DNA of 64,000 bases from Megachile rotundata (lineage: Eukaryota > Arthropoda > Insecta > Hymenoptera > Megachilidae): assembly GCF_050947335.1 (NCBI RefSeq), contig NW_027473715.1:102229-166228 (forward strand), given 5' to 3'. This document shows, one piece after another, positions 1-15,018 of the stretch; the first letter of the stretch is position 1; each line of letters opens with the position of its first letter. The notes beneath the pieces were generated by a model. It did not search any database and was not told the origin of the DNA. It was given only the letters and a program-made list of their open reading frames with translations. The translations under genes and the position numbers were made by a program.

Positions 1-853
1 AACTTATATTAGTAGCCACATTATGCTTATATGATCGATTGAACTACAATTACTGTACTTATTACTCTTATTATTAACAATCTAACTCATATTATGAGCC
101 ATATTATGCTTATATGATCGATAGGACGACAACTACTATACTCATTACTCTCATTATTATCAATCTAACTCATATTATTAGCCATATTATGCCTATATGA
201 TCGATAGAACGACAATTACTATACTCATTACTCTTACTATTATTAATCCAACTCATATTATTAACCATGTTATGCAGATATGATCGATAGTACGACAATT
301 ACTATACTCATTACTCTTATTATTATCAATCTAACTCATATTATTAGCCATATTATGGTTATATGATCGATAGAACGACAATTACTATACTCATTACTCT
401 TATTATTATCAATCTAACTCATATTATTAGCCATATTATGCTTATATGATCGATAGAACGACAATTACTATACTTATTACTCTTATTATTATCAATCTAA
501 CTCATATCATTAGCCATAATGTGCTTATATGATCGATAGAACGACAATTACTATACTTATTACACTCACTATTATAAATCTAACTCACATTATTAGCCAT
601 ATTATGCTTATATGATCGATAGAAGGACAATTACTATACTTATTACTCTTATTATTATCAATCTAACTCATATCATTAGCCATATTATGCTTATATGATC
701 GATAGAACGACAATTACTATACTTATTACACCCACTGTTATCAATCTAACTCATATTATTAGCCATATTATGGTTATATGACCGATAGAACGACAATTAC
801 TATACTTATTACTCTTATTAGTATCAATCTAACTCATATCATTAGCCACATTA
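1..853. repeat. Leading mosaic of about 10 monomers
   Basis: These units precede the first 26-monomer block. They are a patchwork of types found elsewhere in Domain I. The first unit has the TTAGTAGCC and GATTGAACTAC changes also seen at 5,313 and 6,475. Units near 84-166 (TTATGAGCC, AGGACGACAACTAC) recur at about 5,395, 6,557 and 10,627. The TTAATCCAACTC change near 245 recurs near 8,630 and 24,560, and CCATAATGTGC near 511 recurs near 8,399 and 24,335. The stretch is therefore related to the interior of Domain I, not to a flank or an array edge. Confidence 0.8.
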
Positions 854-3011
854 TGCTTATATGATCGATAGAACGACAATTACTATACTTATTACACTCA
901 CTATTATAAATCTAACTCACATTATTAGCCATATTGTGGTTATATGACCGATAGAGCGACAATTACTAACCTTATTACTCTAATTATAATCAATCTAACT
1001 CATATTAATAGCCACATTATGCTTATATGATCGATAGAACTACAATTACTGTACTTATTACTCTTATTATTATCAATCTAACTCATATTATTAGCCATAT
1101 TGTGCTTATATGATCGATAGAACGACAATTACTATACTTATTGCACTCACTATTATCAATCTAACTCACATTATTAGCCATATTATGGTTATATGACCGA
1201 TAGAACGACAATTACTATACTTCTTACTCTTATTATTATCAATCTAACTCATATTATGAGCCATATTATGCTTATATGATCGATAGGACGACGACTACTA
1301 TACTCATTACTCTTATTATTATCTATCTAACTCATATTATTAACCATATTATGCAGATATGATCGATAGAACGACAATTACTATACTTATTACTCTAATT
1401 ATAATCAATCTAACTCATATTAATAGCCATATCATGCTTATATGATCTATAGAACGACAATTACTATACTTATTACACTCACTGTTATCAAACTAACTCA
1501 TATTATTAGCCATATTATGCTTATATGATCGATAGAACGACAATTACTATACTTATTACTCTTATTATTATCAATCTAACTCATATTATTAGCCATATTA
1601 AGCTTATATGATCGATAGTACGACAATTACTATACTCATTACTCTTATTATTATCAATATAACTCATATTATTAGCCATATTATGGTTATAAGATCGATA
1701 GAACGACAATTACTATACTCATTACTCTTATTATTATCAATCTAACTCATATCATTAGCCATATTATGCTTATATGATCGATAGAACGACAATTACTATA
1801 CTTATTACTCTTATTATTATCAATCTAACTCATATTATTAGGCATATTATGCTTATATGATCGATAGAACGACAATTACTATACTTATTACACTCACTGT
1901 TATCAATCTAACTCATATTATTAGCCATATTATGGTTATATGACCGATAGAACGACAATTACTATACTTATTACTCTTATTAGTATCAATCTAACTCATA
2001 TTATTAACCATATTATGCAGATATGATCGATAGAACGACAATTGCTATACTAATTACTCTTATTATTATCAATCTAACTCATATTATTTGTTATATTGTG
2101 CATATATGATCGATAGAACGACAATTACTATACTTATTACTCTTATTATTATCAATCTAACTCATATTATTGGCCATATTGTGCATATATAATCGATAGA
2201 ACGACAATTACTATACTCATTACTCCTACTATTATCAATCTAACTCATATTATTAACCATGTTATGCAGATATGATCGATAGTACGACAATTACTATACT
2301 CATTACTCTTATTATTATCAATCTAACTCATATTATTAGCCATATTATGGTTATATGATCGATAGAACGACAATTACTATACTCATTACTCTTATTATTC
2401 TCAATCTAACTCATATCATTAGCCATATTATGCTTATATGATCGATAGAACGACAATTACTATACTTACTACTCTTATTATTATCAATCTAACTCATATT
2501 ATTAGGCATATTATGCTTATATGATCGATAGAACGACAATTACTATACTTATTACACTCACTGTTATCAATCTAACTCATATTATTAGCCATATTATGGT
2601 TATATGACCGATAGAACGACAATTACTATACTTATTACACTTATTATTATCAATCTAACTCATATTATTAACCATATTATGCAGATATGATCGATAGAAC
2701 GACAATTACTATACTTATTACTCTTATTATTATCAATCTAACTCATATTATTGGCCATATTGTGCATATATGATCGATAGAACGACAATTACTATACTCA
2801 TTACTCTTACTATTATCAATCTAACTCATATTATTAACCATGTTATGCATATATGATCGATAGAACGACAATTACTATCCCTATTACTCTTACTATTATC
2901 AATCTAACTCATATTATTAGCCATAGCATGCTTATATGATCGATAGAACTACAATTACTATACTCATTACTCTAATTATTATCTATCTAACTCATATCAT
3001 TAGCCATATTG
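854..3011. repeat. 26-monomer higher-order block, copy 1 (2,158 bp)
   Basis: Twenty-six monomers form a block that repeats with an offset of exactly 2,158 bases (26 x 83). An easy anchor is AATTACTAACC, found at 961 and again at 3,119, 5,277 and 19,138. The block contains one HindIII-type unit (AAGCTT at 1,600), units with GATCTATAG, the GTTATAAGATCG change and an ATATTATTTGTTATATTG unit. Upstream of about 854 the match to the second copy breaks down (several mismatches within 15 bases). Between copies 1 and 2 I found only two differences: C/T at 2,073/4,231 and A/G near 2,899/5,057. Confidence 0.9.
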
Positions 3012-5169
3012 TGCTTATATGATCGATAGAACGACAATTACTATACTTATTACACTCACTATTATAAATCTAACTCACATTATTAGCCATATTGTGGTTA
3101 TATGACCGATAGAGCGACAATTACTAACCTTATTACTCTAATTATAATCAATCTAACTCATATTAATAGCCACATTATGCTTATATGATCGATAGAACTA
3201 CAATTACTGTACTTATTACTCTTATTATTATCAATCTAACTCATATTATTAGCCATATTGTGCTTATATGATCGATAGAACGACAATTACTATACTTATT
3301 GCACTCACTATTATCAATCTAACTCACATTATTAGCCATATTATGGTTATATGACCGATAGAACGACAATTACTATACTTCTTACTCTTATTATTATCAA
3401 TCTAACTCATATTATGAGCCATATTATGCTTATATGATCGATAGGACGACGACTACTATACTCATTACTCTTATTATTATCTATCTAACTCATATTATTA
3501 ACCATATTATGCAGATATGATCGATAGAACGACAATTACTATACTTATTACTCTAATTATAATCAATCTAACTCATATTAATAGCCATATCATGCTTATA
3601 TGATCTATAGAACGACAATTACTATACTTATTACACTCACTGTTATCAAACTAACTCATATTATTAGCCATATTATGCTTATATGATCGATAGAACGACA
3701 ATTACTATACTTATTACTCTTATTATTATCAATCTAACTCATATTATTAGCCATATTAAGCTTATATGATCGATAGTACGACAATTACTATACTCATTAC
3801 TCTTATTATTATCAATATAACTCATATTATTAGCCATATTATGGTTATAAGATCGATAGAACGACAATTACTATACTCATTACTCTTATTATTATCAATC
3901 TAACTCATATCATTAGCCATATTATGCTTATATGATCGATAGAACGACAATTACTATACTTATTACTCTTATTATTATCAATCTAACTCATATTATTAGG
4001 CATATTATGCTTATATGATCGATAGAACGACAATTACTATACTTATTACACTCACTGTTATCAATCTAACTCATATTATTAGCCATATTATGGTTATATG
4101 ACCGATAGAACGACAATTACTATACTTATTACTCTTATTAGTATCAATCTAACTCATATTATTAACCATATTATGCAGATATGATCGATAGAACGACAAT
4201 TGCTATACTAATTACTCTTATTATTATCAATTTAACTCATATTATTTGTTATATTGTGCATATATGATCGATAGAACGACAATTACTATACTTATTACTC
4301 TTATTATTATCAATCTAACTCATATTATTGGCCATATTGTGCATATATAATCGATAGAACGACAATTACTATACTCATTACTCCTACTATTATCAATCTA
4401 ACTCATATTATTAACCATGTTATGCAGATATGATCGATAGTACGACAATTACTATACTCATTACTCTTATTATTATCAATCTAACTCATATTATTAGCCA
4501 TATTATGGTTATATGATCGATAGAACGACAATTACTATACTCATTACTCTTATTATTCTCAATCTAACTCATATCATTAGCCATATTATGCTTATATGAT
4601 CGATAGAACGACAATTACTATACTTACTACTCTTATTATTATCAATCTAACTCATATTATTAGGCATATTATGCTTATATGATCGATAGAACGACAATTA
4701 CTATACTTATTACACTCACTGTTATCAATCTAACTCATATTATTAGCCATATTATGGTTATATGACCGATAGAACGACAATTACTATACTTATTACACTT
4801 ATTATTATCAATCTAACTCATATTATTAACCATATTATGCAGATATGATCGATAGAACGACAATTACTATACTTATTACTCTTATTATTATCAATCTAAC
4901 TCATATTATTGGCCATATTGTGCATATATGATCGATAGAACGACAATTACTATACTCATTACTCTTACTATTATCAATCTAACTCATATTATTAACCATG
5001 TTATGCATATATGATCGATAGAACGACAATTACTATCCCTATTACTCTTACTATTGTCAATCTAACTCATATTATTAGCCATAGCATGCTTATATGATCG
5101 ATAGAACTACAATTACTATACTCATTACTCTAATTATTATCTATCTAACTCATATCATTAGCCATATTG
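3012..5169. repeat. 26-monomer higher-order block, copy 2 (2,158 bp)
   Basis: This is the direct tandem copy of the preceding block, and the shared sequence runs on to about 5,321, where TTAATAGCC becomes TTAGTAGCC. Its AAGCTT site is at 3,758, 2,158 bases after that of copy 1. It is also the left part of the larger segment copied to 19,102 and beyond. The TATTGTCAATC change near 5,055 is shared with the distant copy near 21,074, while the TTTAACTC change at 4,231 is not, which helps order the events. Confidence 0.9.
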
Positions 5170-5204
5170 TGCTTATATGATCGATAGAACGACAATTACT
5201 ATAC

Positions 5205-6845
5205 TTATTACACTCACTATTATAAATCTAACTCACATTATTAGCCATATTGTGGTTATATGACCGATAGAGCGACAATTACTAACCTTATTACTCTAAT
5301 TATAATCAATCTAACTCATATTAGTAGCCACATTATGCTTATATGATCGATTGAACTACAATTACTGTACTTATTACTCTTATTATAAACAATCTAACTC
5401 ATATTATGAGCCATATTATGCTTATATGATCGATAGGACGACAACTACTATACTCATTACTCTCATTATTATCAATCTAACTCATATTATTAGCCATATT
5501 GTGCTTATATGATCGATAGAACGACAAATACTATACTTGCTACACTCACTATTATCAATCTCACTCATATTATTAACCATATTATGCAGATATGATCGAT
5601 AGAACGACAATTACTATACGCATTACTCTTATTATTATCAATCTAACTCATATTATTAGCCATATTATGCTTATATGATCGACAGAACGACAATTACTAT
5701 ACTTATTACACTCACTGTTATCAATCTAACTCATATTATTAGTCATATTATGCTTATATGATCGATAGAACGACAATTACTATACTTATTACTCTTATTA
5801 TTATCAATCTAACTCATATTATTATCCATATTATGCTTATATGATCGATAGCACGACAACTACTATACTCATTACTCTTATTATTATCAATCTAACTCAT
5901 ATTATTAGCCATATTATGGTTATATGTCCGATAGAACGACAATTACTATACTTATTACTCTTATTATTATCAATCTAACTCATATTACTAACCATATTAT
6001 GCAGATATGATCGATAGAACGACAATTACTATACTTATTACTCTTATTATTATCAATCTAACTCATATTATTAGCCATATTATGCTTATATGATCGGTAG
6101 AACGACAATTACTATACTCATTACTCTTATTATTATCAATCTAACTCATATTAATAGCCATATTATGGTTATATGATCGATAGAACGACAATTACTATAC
6201 TCATTACTCTAATTATTATCAATCTAACTCATATCATTAGCCACATTATGCTTATATGATCGATAGAACGACAATTACTATACTTATTACTCTTATTGTT
6301 ATCAATCTAACTCATATCATTAGCCATATTGTGCTTATATGATCGATAGAACGACAATTACAATACTTATTACACTCACTATTATAAATCTAACTCACAT
6401 TATTAGCCATATTGTGGTTATATGACCGATAGAGCGACAATTACTAACCTTATTACTCTAATTATAATCAATCTAACTCATATTAGTAGCCACATTATGC
6501 TTATATGATCGATTGAACTACAATTACTGTACTTATTACTCTTATTATAAACAATCTAACTCATATTATGAGCCATATTATGCTTATATGATCGATAGGA
6601 CGACAACTACTATACTCATTACTCTCATTATTATCAATCTAACTCATATTATTAGCCATATTATGCTTATATGATCGATAGAACGACAAATACTATACTT
6701 GCTACACTCACTATTATCAATCTCACTCATATTGTTAACCATATTATGCAGATATGATCGATAGAACGACAATTACTATACGCATTACTCTTATTATTAT
6801 CAATCTAACTCATATTATTAGCCATATTATGCTTATATGATCGAT
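5205..6845. repeat. About 480-bp block repeated 14 monomers apart
   Basis: A run of nearly six monomers from about 5,205 to 5,685 recurs at about 6,367-6,847, an offset of 1,162 bases (14 x 83). Anchors are TTGAACTAC at 5,351 and 6,513, ACAAATACTATACTTGCTAC at 5,524 and 6,686, and ATACGCATTACTC near 5,617 and 6,779. The two differ at a few bases, for instance TATTGTTAACC near 6,731 against TATTATTAACC. Outside this run the flanking monomers are not the same. The corresponding pair in the distant copy (near 21,370 and 22,450) is 13 monomers apart because one monomer is missing there. Confidence 0.85.
6291..6373. repeat. Single monomer missing from the distant copy
   Basis: Within the large duplicated segment, the offset between copies is 16,019 bases (193 monomers) before this unit and 15,936 (192 monomers) after it. 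The monomer with CTTATTGTTATC, ending in CAATACTTATTAC, has no counterpart near 22,310, where TTATTACACTC follows directly. Either one unit was lost from the right copy or gained in the left one; the exact breakpoint cannot be fixed because the flanking bases are identical. Confidence 0.85.
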
Positions 6846-8300
6846 AGAACGACAATTACTATACTCATTACTCTTATTATTATCAATCTAACTCATATTA
6901 TTAGCCATATTATGGTTATATGATCGATAGAACGACAATTACTATACTCGTTACTCTAATTATTATCAATCTAACTCATATCATTAGCCACATTATGCTT
7001 ATATGATCGATAGAACGACAATTACTATACTTATTACTCTTATTGTTATCCATCTAACTCATATTATTAGCCATATTATGCTTATATGATCGATAGAACG
7101 ACAACTACTATACTCATTACTCTAATTATTATCAATCTAACTCATATCATTAGCCATATTGTGCTTATATGATCGATAGAACGACAATTACTATACTTAT
7201 TACACTCACTATTATAAATCTAACTCATATTATTAGGCATATTATGCTTATATGATCGATAGAACGACAATTACTATACTCATTACTCTTACTATTATTA
7301 ATCTAACTCATATTATTAACCATGTTATGCAGATATGATCGATAGTACGACAATTACTATACTCATTACTCTTATTATTATCAATCTAACTCATATTATT
7401 AGCCATATTATGGTTATATGATCGATAGAACGACAATTACTATACTCATTACTCTTATTATTATCAATCTAACTCATATCATTAGCCATATTATGCTTAT
7501 ATGATCGATAGAACGACAATTACTATACTTATTACTCTTATTATTATCAATCTAACTCATATTATTAACCATATTATGCAGATATGATCGATAGAACGAC
7601 AATTACTATACTTATTACTCTTATTATTATCAATCTAACTCATATTATTGGCCATATTGTGCATATATGATCGATAGAACGACAATTACTATACTCATTA
7701 CTCTTACTATTATCAATCTAACTCATATTATTAACCATGTTATGCATATATGATCGATAGAACGACAATTACTATCCCTATTACTCTTACTATTATCAAT
7801 CTAACTCATATTATTAGCCATAGCATGCTTATATGATCGACAGAACTACAATTACTATACTCATTACTCTAATTATTATCAATCTAACTCATATCATTAG
7901 CCATATTGTGCTTGTATGATCGATAGAACGACAATTACTATACCTATTACACTCACTATTATAAATCTAACTCACATTATTAGCCATATTGTGGTTATAT
8001 GACCGATAGAACGACAATTACTAACCTTATTACTCTAATCATAATCAATCTAACTCATATTAATAGCCACATTATGCTTATATGATCGATAGAACTACAA
8101 TTACTGTACTTATTACACTCACTGTTATCAATCTAACTCATATTATTAGCCATATTATGCTTATATGATCGATAGAACGACAATTACTATACTCATTACT
8201 CTAATTATTATCAATCTAACTCATATCATTAGCCATATTGTGCTTATATGATCGATAGAACGACAATTACTATACTTATTACTCTTATTATTATCAATCT

Positions 8301-8383
8301 AACTCATATTATTAGCCATATTATGCTTATATGATCGATAGAACGACAATTACTATACTTATTACTCTTATTATTATCAATCT
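8301..8383. repeat. Reference monomer (exact 83-bp consensus)
   Basis: This unit, the 101st of the window, matches the majority base at all 83 positions by my reading and serves as the numbering reference for the variants described here. It contains one ATCGAT (ClaI) site at unit positions 34-39, a GATC at 33-36 and two CpG dinucleotides (36-37 and 44-45). A restriction digest at ATCGAT should therefore give an 83-bp ladder, broken where the site is mutated. All six reading frames close: on the + strand TAG at unit position 13, TGA at 32 and TAG at 39 close the three frames. Because 83 is not a multiple of three, a reading frame shifts at each unit, so consensus DNA cannot hold an open frame much beyond 100 bases. 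Confidence 0.95.
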
Positions 8384-9152
8384 AACTCATATCATTAGCC
8401 ATAATGTGCTTATATGATCGATAGAACGACAATTACTATACTTATTACACTCACTATTATAAATCTAACTCACATTATTAGCCATATTATGCTTATATGA
8501 TCGATAGAAGGACAATTACTATACTTATTACTCTTATTATTATCAATCTAACTCATATTATTAGGCATATTATGCTTATATGATCGATAGAACGACAATT
8601 ACTATACTCATTACTCTTACTATTATTAATCCAACTCATATTATTAACCATGTTATGCAGATATGATCGATAGTACGACAATTACTATACTCATTACTCT
8701 TATTATTATCAATCTAACTCATATTATTAGCCATATTATGGTTATATGATCGATAGAACGACAATTACTATACTCATTACTCTTATTATTATCAATCTAA
8801 CTCATATTATTAGCCATATTATGCTTATATGATCGATAGAACGACAATTACTATACTTATTACTCTTATTATTATCAATCTAACTCATATTATTAGGCAT
8901 ATTATGCTTATATGATCGATAGAACGACAATTACTATACTTATTACACTCACTGTTATCAATCTAACTCATATTATTAGCCATATTATGGTTATATGACC
9001 GATAGAACGACAATTACTATACTTATTACTCTTATTATTATCAATCTAACTCATATTATTAGCCATATTATGCTTATATGATCGATAGAACGACAATTAC
9101 TATATTTATTACTCTTTTTATTATCAATCTAACTCATATTATTAGCCATATT

Positions 9153-9739
9153 AAGCTTATATGATCGATAGTACGACAATTACTATACTCATTACTCTTA
9201 TTATTATCAATCTAACTCATATTATTAGCCATATTATGGTTATATGATCGATAGAACGACAATTACTATACTCATTACTCTTATTATTATCAATCTAACT
9301 CATATCATTAGCCATATTATGCTTATATGATCGATAGAACGACAATTACTATACTTATTACTCATATTATTATCAATCTAACTCATATTATTGGCCATAT
9401 TGTGCATATATGATCGATAGAACGACAATTACTATACTCATTACTCTTACTATTATCAATCTAACTCATATTATTAACCATGTTATGCAGATATGATCGA
9501 TAGAACTACAATTACTATCCTTATTACTCTTATTATTATCAATCTAACTCATATTATTAGCCATATTATGCTTATATGATCGATAGAACGACAATTACTA
9601 TACTTATTACACTCACTGTTATCAATCTAACTCATATTATTAGCCATATTATGCTTATATGATCGATAGAACGACAATTACTATACTTATTACTCTTATT
9701 ATTATCAATCTAACTCATATTATTAGCCATATTAAGCTT
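9153..9739. repeat. Seven-monomer (581-bp) spacing of HindIII-type units
   Basis: Two AAGCTT-bearing monomers lie at 9,153 and 9,734, 581 bases (7 x 83) apart. The same pair recurs at 25,089/25,670 and 27,164/27,745 in the duplicated copies, and an independent 581-base pair occurs at 16,955/17,536. The CATATTGCACACAC unit is also doubled seven monomers apart (near 9,935 and 10,516). Seven monomers thus seems to be a recurrent exchange distance in Domain I. Confidence 0.75.
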
Positions 9740-10619
9740 ATATGATCGATAGTACGACAATTACTATACTCATTACTCTTATTATTATCAATCTAACTCA
9801 TATTATTAGCCATATTATGGTTATATGATCGATAGAACGACAATTACTATACTCATTACTCTTGTTATTATCAATCTAACTCATATCATTAGCCATATTA
9901 TGCTTATATGATCGATAGAACGACAATTACTATACATATTGCACACACTATTATCAATCTAACTCACATTCTTAGCCATATTGTGGTTATATGACCGATA
10001 GAACGACAATTACTATACCTATTACTCTTATTATTATCAATCTAAAGAATATTATTGGTTATATTGTGCATATATGATCGATAGAACGACAATTACTATA
10101 CTTATTACTCTTATTATTATCAATCTAACTCATATTATTGGCCATATTGTGCATATATAATCGATAGAACGACAATTATTATACTCATTACTCTTACTAT
10201 TATCAATCTAACTCATATTATTAACCATGTTATGCAGATATGATCGATAGTACGACAATTACTATACTCATTACTCTTATTATCATCAATCTAACTCATA
10301 TTATTAGCCATATTATGGTTATATGATCGATAGAACGACAATTACTATACTCATTATTCTTATTATTATCAATCTAACTCATATCATTAGCCATATTATG
10401 CTTATATGATCGATAGAACGACAATTACTATACTTATTACTCTTATTATTATCAATCTAACTCATATTATTAGCCATATTGTGCTTATATGATCGATAGA
10501 ACGACAATTACTATACATATTGCACACACTATTATCAATCTAACTCACATTCTTAGCCATATTGTGGTTATATGACCGATAGAACGACAATTACTATACC
10601 TATTACTCTTATTATTACC

Positions 10620-13600
10620 AATCTAACTCATATTATGAGCCATATTATGCTTATATGATCGATAGGACGACAACTACTATACTCATTACTCTCATTATTA
10701 TCAATCTAACTCATATCATTAGCCATATTGTGCTTATATGATCGATAGAACGACAATTACTATACTTATTACTCTAATTATAATCAATCTAACTCATATC
10801 ATTAGCCATATTATGCTTATATGATCGATAGAACGACAATTACTATACTTATTACACTCACTGTTATCAATCTAACTCATATTATTAGCCATATTATGGT
10901 TATATGACCGATAGAACGACAATTACTATACTTATTACTCTTATTAGTATCAATCTAACTCATATCATTAGCCACATTATGCTTATATGATCGATAGAAC
11001 GACAATTACTATACTTATTACACTCACTGTTATCAATCTAACTCATATTATTAGCCATATTATGGTTATATGACCGATAGAACGACAATTACTATACTTC
11101 TTCCTCTTATTATTATCAATCTCACTCATATTATTAACCATATTATGCAGATATGATCGATAGAACGACAATTACTATACTTATTACTCTTATTATTATC
11201 AATCTAACTCATATTATTGGCCATATTGTGCATATATGATCGATAGAACGACAATTACTATACTCATTACTCTTACTATTATTAATCTAACTCATATTAT
11301 TAACCATGTTATGCAGATATGATCGATAGTACGACAATTCCTATACTCATTACTCTTATTATCATCAATCTAACTCATATTATTAGCCATATTATGGTTA
11401 TATGATCGATAGAACGACAATTACTATACTCATTATTCTTATTATTATCAATCTAACTCATATCATTAACCATATTATGCTTATATGATCGATAGAACGA
11501 CAATTACTATATTTATTACTCTTATTATTATCAATCTAACTCATATTATTAGCCATATTGTGCTTATATGATCGATAGAACGACAATTACTATACTCATT
11601 ACTCTTACTATTATTAATCTAACTCATATTATTAACCATGTTATGCAGATATGATCGATAGTACGACAATTCCTATACTCATTACTCTTATTATCATCAA
11701 TCTAACTCATATTATTAGCCATATTATGGTTATATGATCGATAGAACGACAATTACTATACTCATTATTCTTATTATTATCAATCTAACTCATATCATTA
11801 ACCATATTATGCTTATATGATCGATAGAACGACAATTACTATATTTATTACTCTTATTATTATCAATCTAACTCATATTATTAGCCATATTCTGCTTATA
11901 TGATCGATAGAACGACAATTACTATACTTATTGCACACACTATTATCAATCTAACTCACATTCTTAGCCATATTGTGGTTATATAACTGATAGAACGACA
12001 ATTACTATACCTATTACTCTTATTATTAACAATCTAACTCATATTATGAGCCATATTATGCTTATATGATCGATAGGACGACAACTATTATACTCATTAC
12101 TCTCATTATTATCAATCTAACTCATATCATTAGCCATATTGTGCTTATATGATCGATAGAACGACAATTACTATACTTATTACTCTAATTATAATCAATC
12201 TAACTCATATTAATAGCCACATTATGCTTATATGATCGATAGAACGACAATTACTATACTTATTACTCTAATTATAATCAATCTAACTCATATTAATAGC
12301 CACATTATGCTTATATGATCGATAGAACGACAATTACTATATTTATTACTCTTATTATTATCAATCTAACTCATATTATTAGCCATATTAAGCTTATATG
12401 ATCGATAGTACGACAATTACTATACTCATTACTCTTATTATTATCAATCTAACTCATATTATTAGCCATATTATGGTTATATGATCGATAGAACGACAAT
12501 TACTATACTCATTACTCTTATTATTATCAATCTAACTCATATCATTAGCCATATTATGCTTATATGATCGATAGAACGACAATTACTATACTTATTACTC
12601 ATATTATTATCAATCTAACTCATATTATTGGCCATATTGTGCATATATGATCGATAGAACGACAATTACTATACTCATTACTCTTACTATTATCAATCTA
12701 ACTCATATTATTAACCATGTTATGCAGATATGATCGATAGAACTACAATTACTATCCTTATTACTCTTATTATTATCAATCTAACTCATATTATTAGCCA
12801 TATTATGCTTATATGATCGATAGAACGACAATTACTATACTTATTACACTCACTGTTATCAATCTAACTCATATTATTAACCATATTATGCAGATATGAT
12901 CGATAGAACGAATATTACTATACTTATTACTCTAATTATAATCAATCTAACTCATATTAATAGCCATATTATGCTTATATGATCGATAGAACGACAATTA
13001 CTATACTTATTACACTCACTGTTATCAATCTAACTCATATTATTAGCCATATTATGCTTATATGATCGATAGAACGACAATTACTATACTTATTACTCTT
13101 ATTATTATCAATCTAACTCATATTATTAGCCATATTAAGCTTATATGATCGATAGTACGACAATTACTCTACTCATTACTCTTATTATTATCAATATAAC
13201 TCATATTATTAGCCATATTATGGTTATAAGATCGATAGAACGACAATTACTATACTCATTACTCTTATTATTATCAATCTAACTCATATCATTAGCCATA
13301 TTATGCTTATATGATCGATAGAACGACAATTACTATACTTATTACTCTTATTATTATCAATCTAACTCATATTATTAGGCATATTATGCTTATATGATCG
13401 ATAGAACGACAATTACTATACTTATTACACTCACTGTTATCAATCTAACTCATATTATTAGCCATATTATGGTTATATGACCGATAGAACGACAATTACT
13501 ATACTTCTTCCTCTTATTATTATCAATCTAACTCATATTATTAACCATATTATGCAGATATGATCGATAGAACGACAATTACTATACTTATTACTCTTAT

Positions 13601-15018
13601 TATTATCAATCTAACTCATATTATTGGCCATATTGTGCATATATGATCGATAGAACGACAATTACTATACTCATTACTCTTACTATTATTAATCTAACTC
13701 ATATTATTAACCATGTTATGCAGATATGATCGATAGTACGACAATTCCTATACTCATTACTCTTATTATCATCAATCTAACTCATATTATTAGCCATATT
13801 ATGGTTATATGATCGATAGAACGACAATTACTATACTCATTATTCTTATTATTATCAATCTAACTCATATCATTAACCATATTATGCTTATATGATCGAT
13901 AGAACGACAATTACTATATTTATTACTCTTATTATTATCAATCTAACTCATATTATTAGCCATATTGTGCTTATATGATCGATAGAACGACAATTACTAT
14001 ACTTATTGCACACACTATTATCAATCTAACTCACATTCTTAGCCATATTGTGGTTATATAACTGATAGAACGACAATTACTATACCTATTACTCTTATTA
14101 TTAACAATCTAACTCATATTATGAGCCATATTATGCTTATATGATCGATAGGACGACAACTATTATACTCATTACTCTCATTATTATCAATCTAACTCAT
14201 ATCATTAGCCATATTGTGCTTATATGATCGATAGAACGACAATTACTATACTTATTACTCTTACTATTATCAATCTAACTCATATTATTGGCCATATTGT
14301 GCATATATAATCGATAGAACGACAATTATTATACTCATTACTCTTACTATTATCAATCTAACTCATATTATTAACCATGTTATGCAGATATGATCGATAG
14401 TACGACAATTACTATACTCATTACTCTTATTATCATCAATCTAACTCATATTATTAGCCATATTATGGTTATATGATCGATAGAACGACAATTACTATAC
14501 TCATTATTCTTATTTTTATCAATCTAACTCATATCATTAGCCATATTATGCTTATATGATCGATAGAACGACAATTACTATACTTATTACTCTTATTATT
14601 ATCAATCTAACTCATATTATTAGCCATATTGTGCTTATATGATCGATAGAACGACAATTACTATACATATTGCACACACTATTATCAATCTAACTCACAT
14701 TCTTAGCCATATTGTGGTTATATGACCGATAGAGCGACAATTACTAACCTTATTACTCTAATTATAATCAATCTAACTCATATTAATAGCCACATTATGC
14801 TTATATGATCGATAGAACTACAATTACTGTACTTATTACTCTTATTATTATCAATCTAACTCATATTATTAGCCATATTGTGCTTATATGATCGATAGAA
14901 CGACAATTACTATACTTATTGCACTCACTATTATCAATCTAACTCACATTATTAGCCATATTATGGTTATATGACCGATAGAACGACAATTACTATACTT
15001 CTTACTCTTATTATTATC
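10620..15018. repeat. 53-monomer block, copy A (4,399 bp)
   Basis: A run of 53 monomers is followed immediately by a second copy at an offset of exactly 4,399 bases. Anchors: TTCCTCTTAT at 11,101 and 15,500, GAATATTAC at 12,910 and 17,309, AATTACTAACC at 14,739 and 19,138. The block starts with the unit carrying TTATGAGCC and AGGACGACAACTAC. Two AAGCTT sites lie at 12,390 and 13,137, nine monomers apart. Its last three to four units are of the type that opens the 26-monomer blocks. This copy, rather than copy B, matches the distant copy near 30,361 in the 12,350-12,940 stretch. Confidence 0.9.

Larger units (their letters stand above)
3083..14732. repeat. Large duplicated segment, left copy (11,650 bp)
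   Basis: This stretch of about 140 monomers is repeated in the same order and orientation at 19,102-32,743. The offset is 16,019 up to about 6,290, 15,936 up to about 11,097, and 18,011 thereafter; the steps are one lost and 25 gained monomers in the right copy. Anchor pairs confirming this are AATTACTAACC 3,119/19,138, TTACTGTACT 8,101/24,037, CAATCTAAAGAAT 10,038/25,974, TTCCTCTTAT 11,101/29,112 and ATTACTCTCA 14,171/32,182. Wherever I compared lines the copies differed by isolated substitutions only. The match starts just after C19,101/A3,082 and ends at G14,733/A32,744. Confidence 0.92.

Noticed and set aside
9100..9125. Five-T run as a polymerase III terminator
   Set aside because: ACTCTTTTTATT near 9,112 (copies near 25,050 and 27,125) is a one-base variant of ACTCTTATTATT. 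No A or B box or tRNA-like fold precedes it.
10038..10060. TCTAAAGAATATTATTGG as a possible insertion or target-site scar
   Set aside because: The unit keeps its 83-base length; AAGAAT simply replaces AACTCAT-box bases by substitution, and the change is carried by block copying to 25,974 and 28,049.
9700..10560. CATATTGCACACAC units as a foreign insertion
   Set aside because: They look distinctive, but the rest of each unit aligns with the 83-bp monomer without gaps, so they are ordinary variants.
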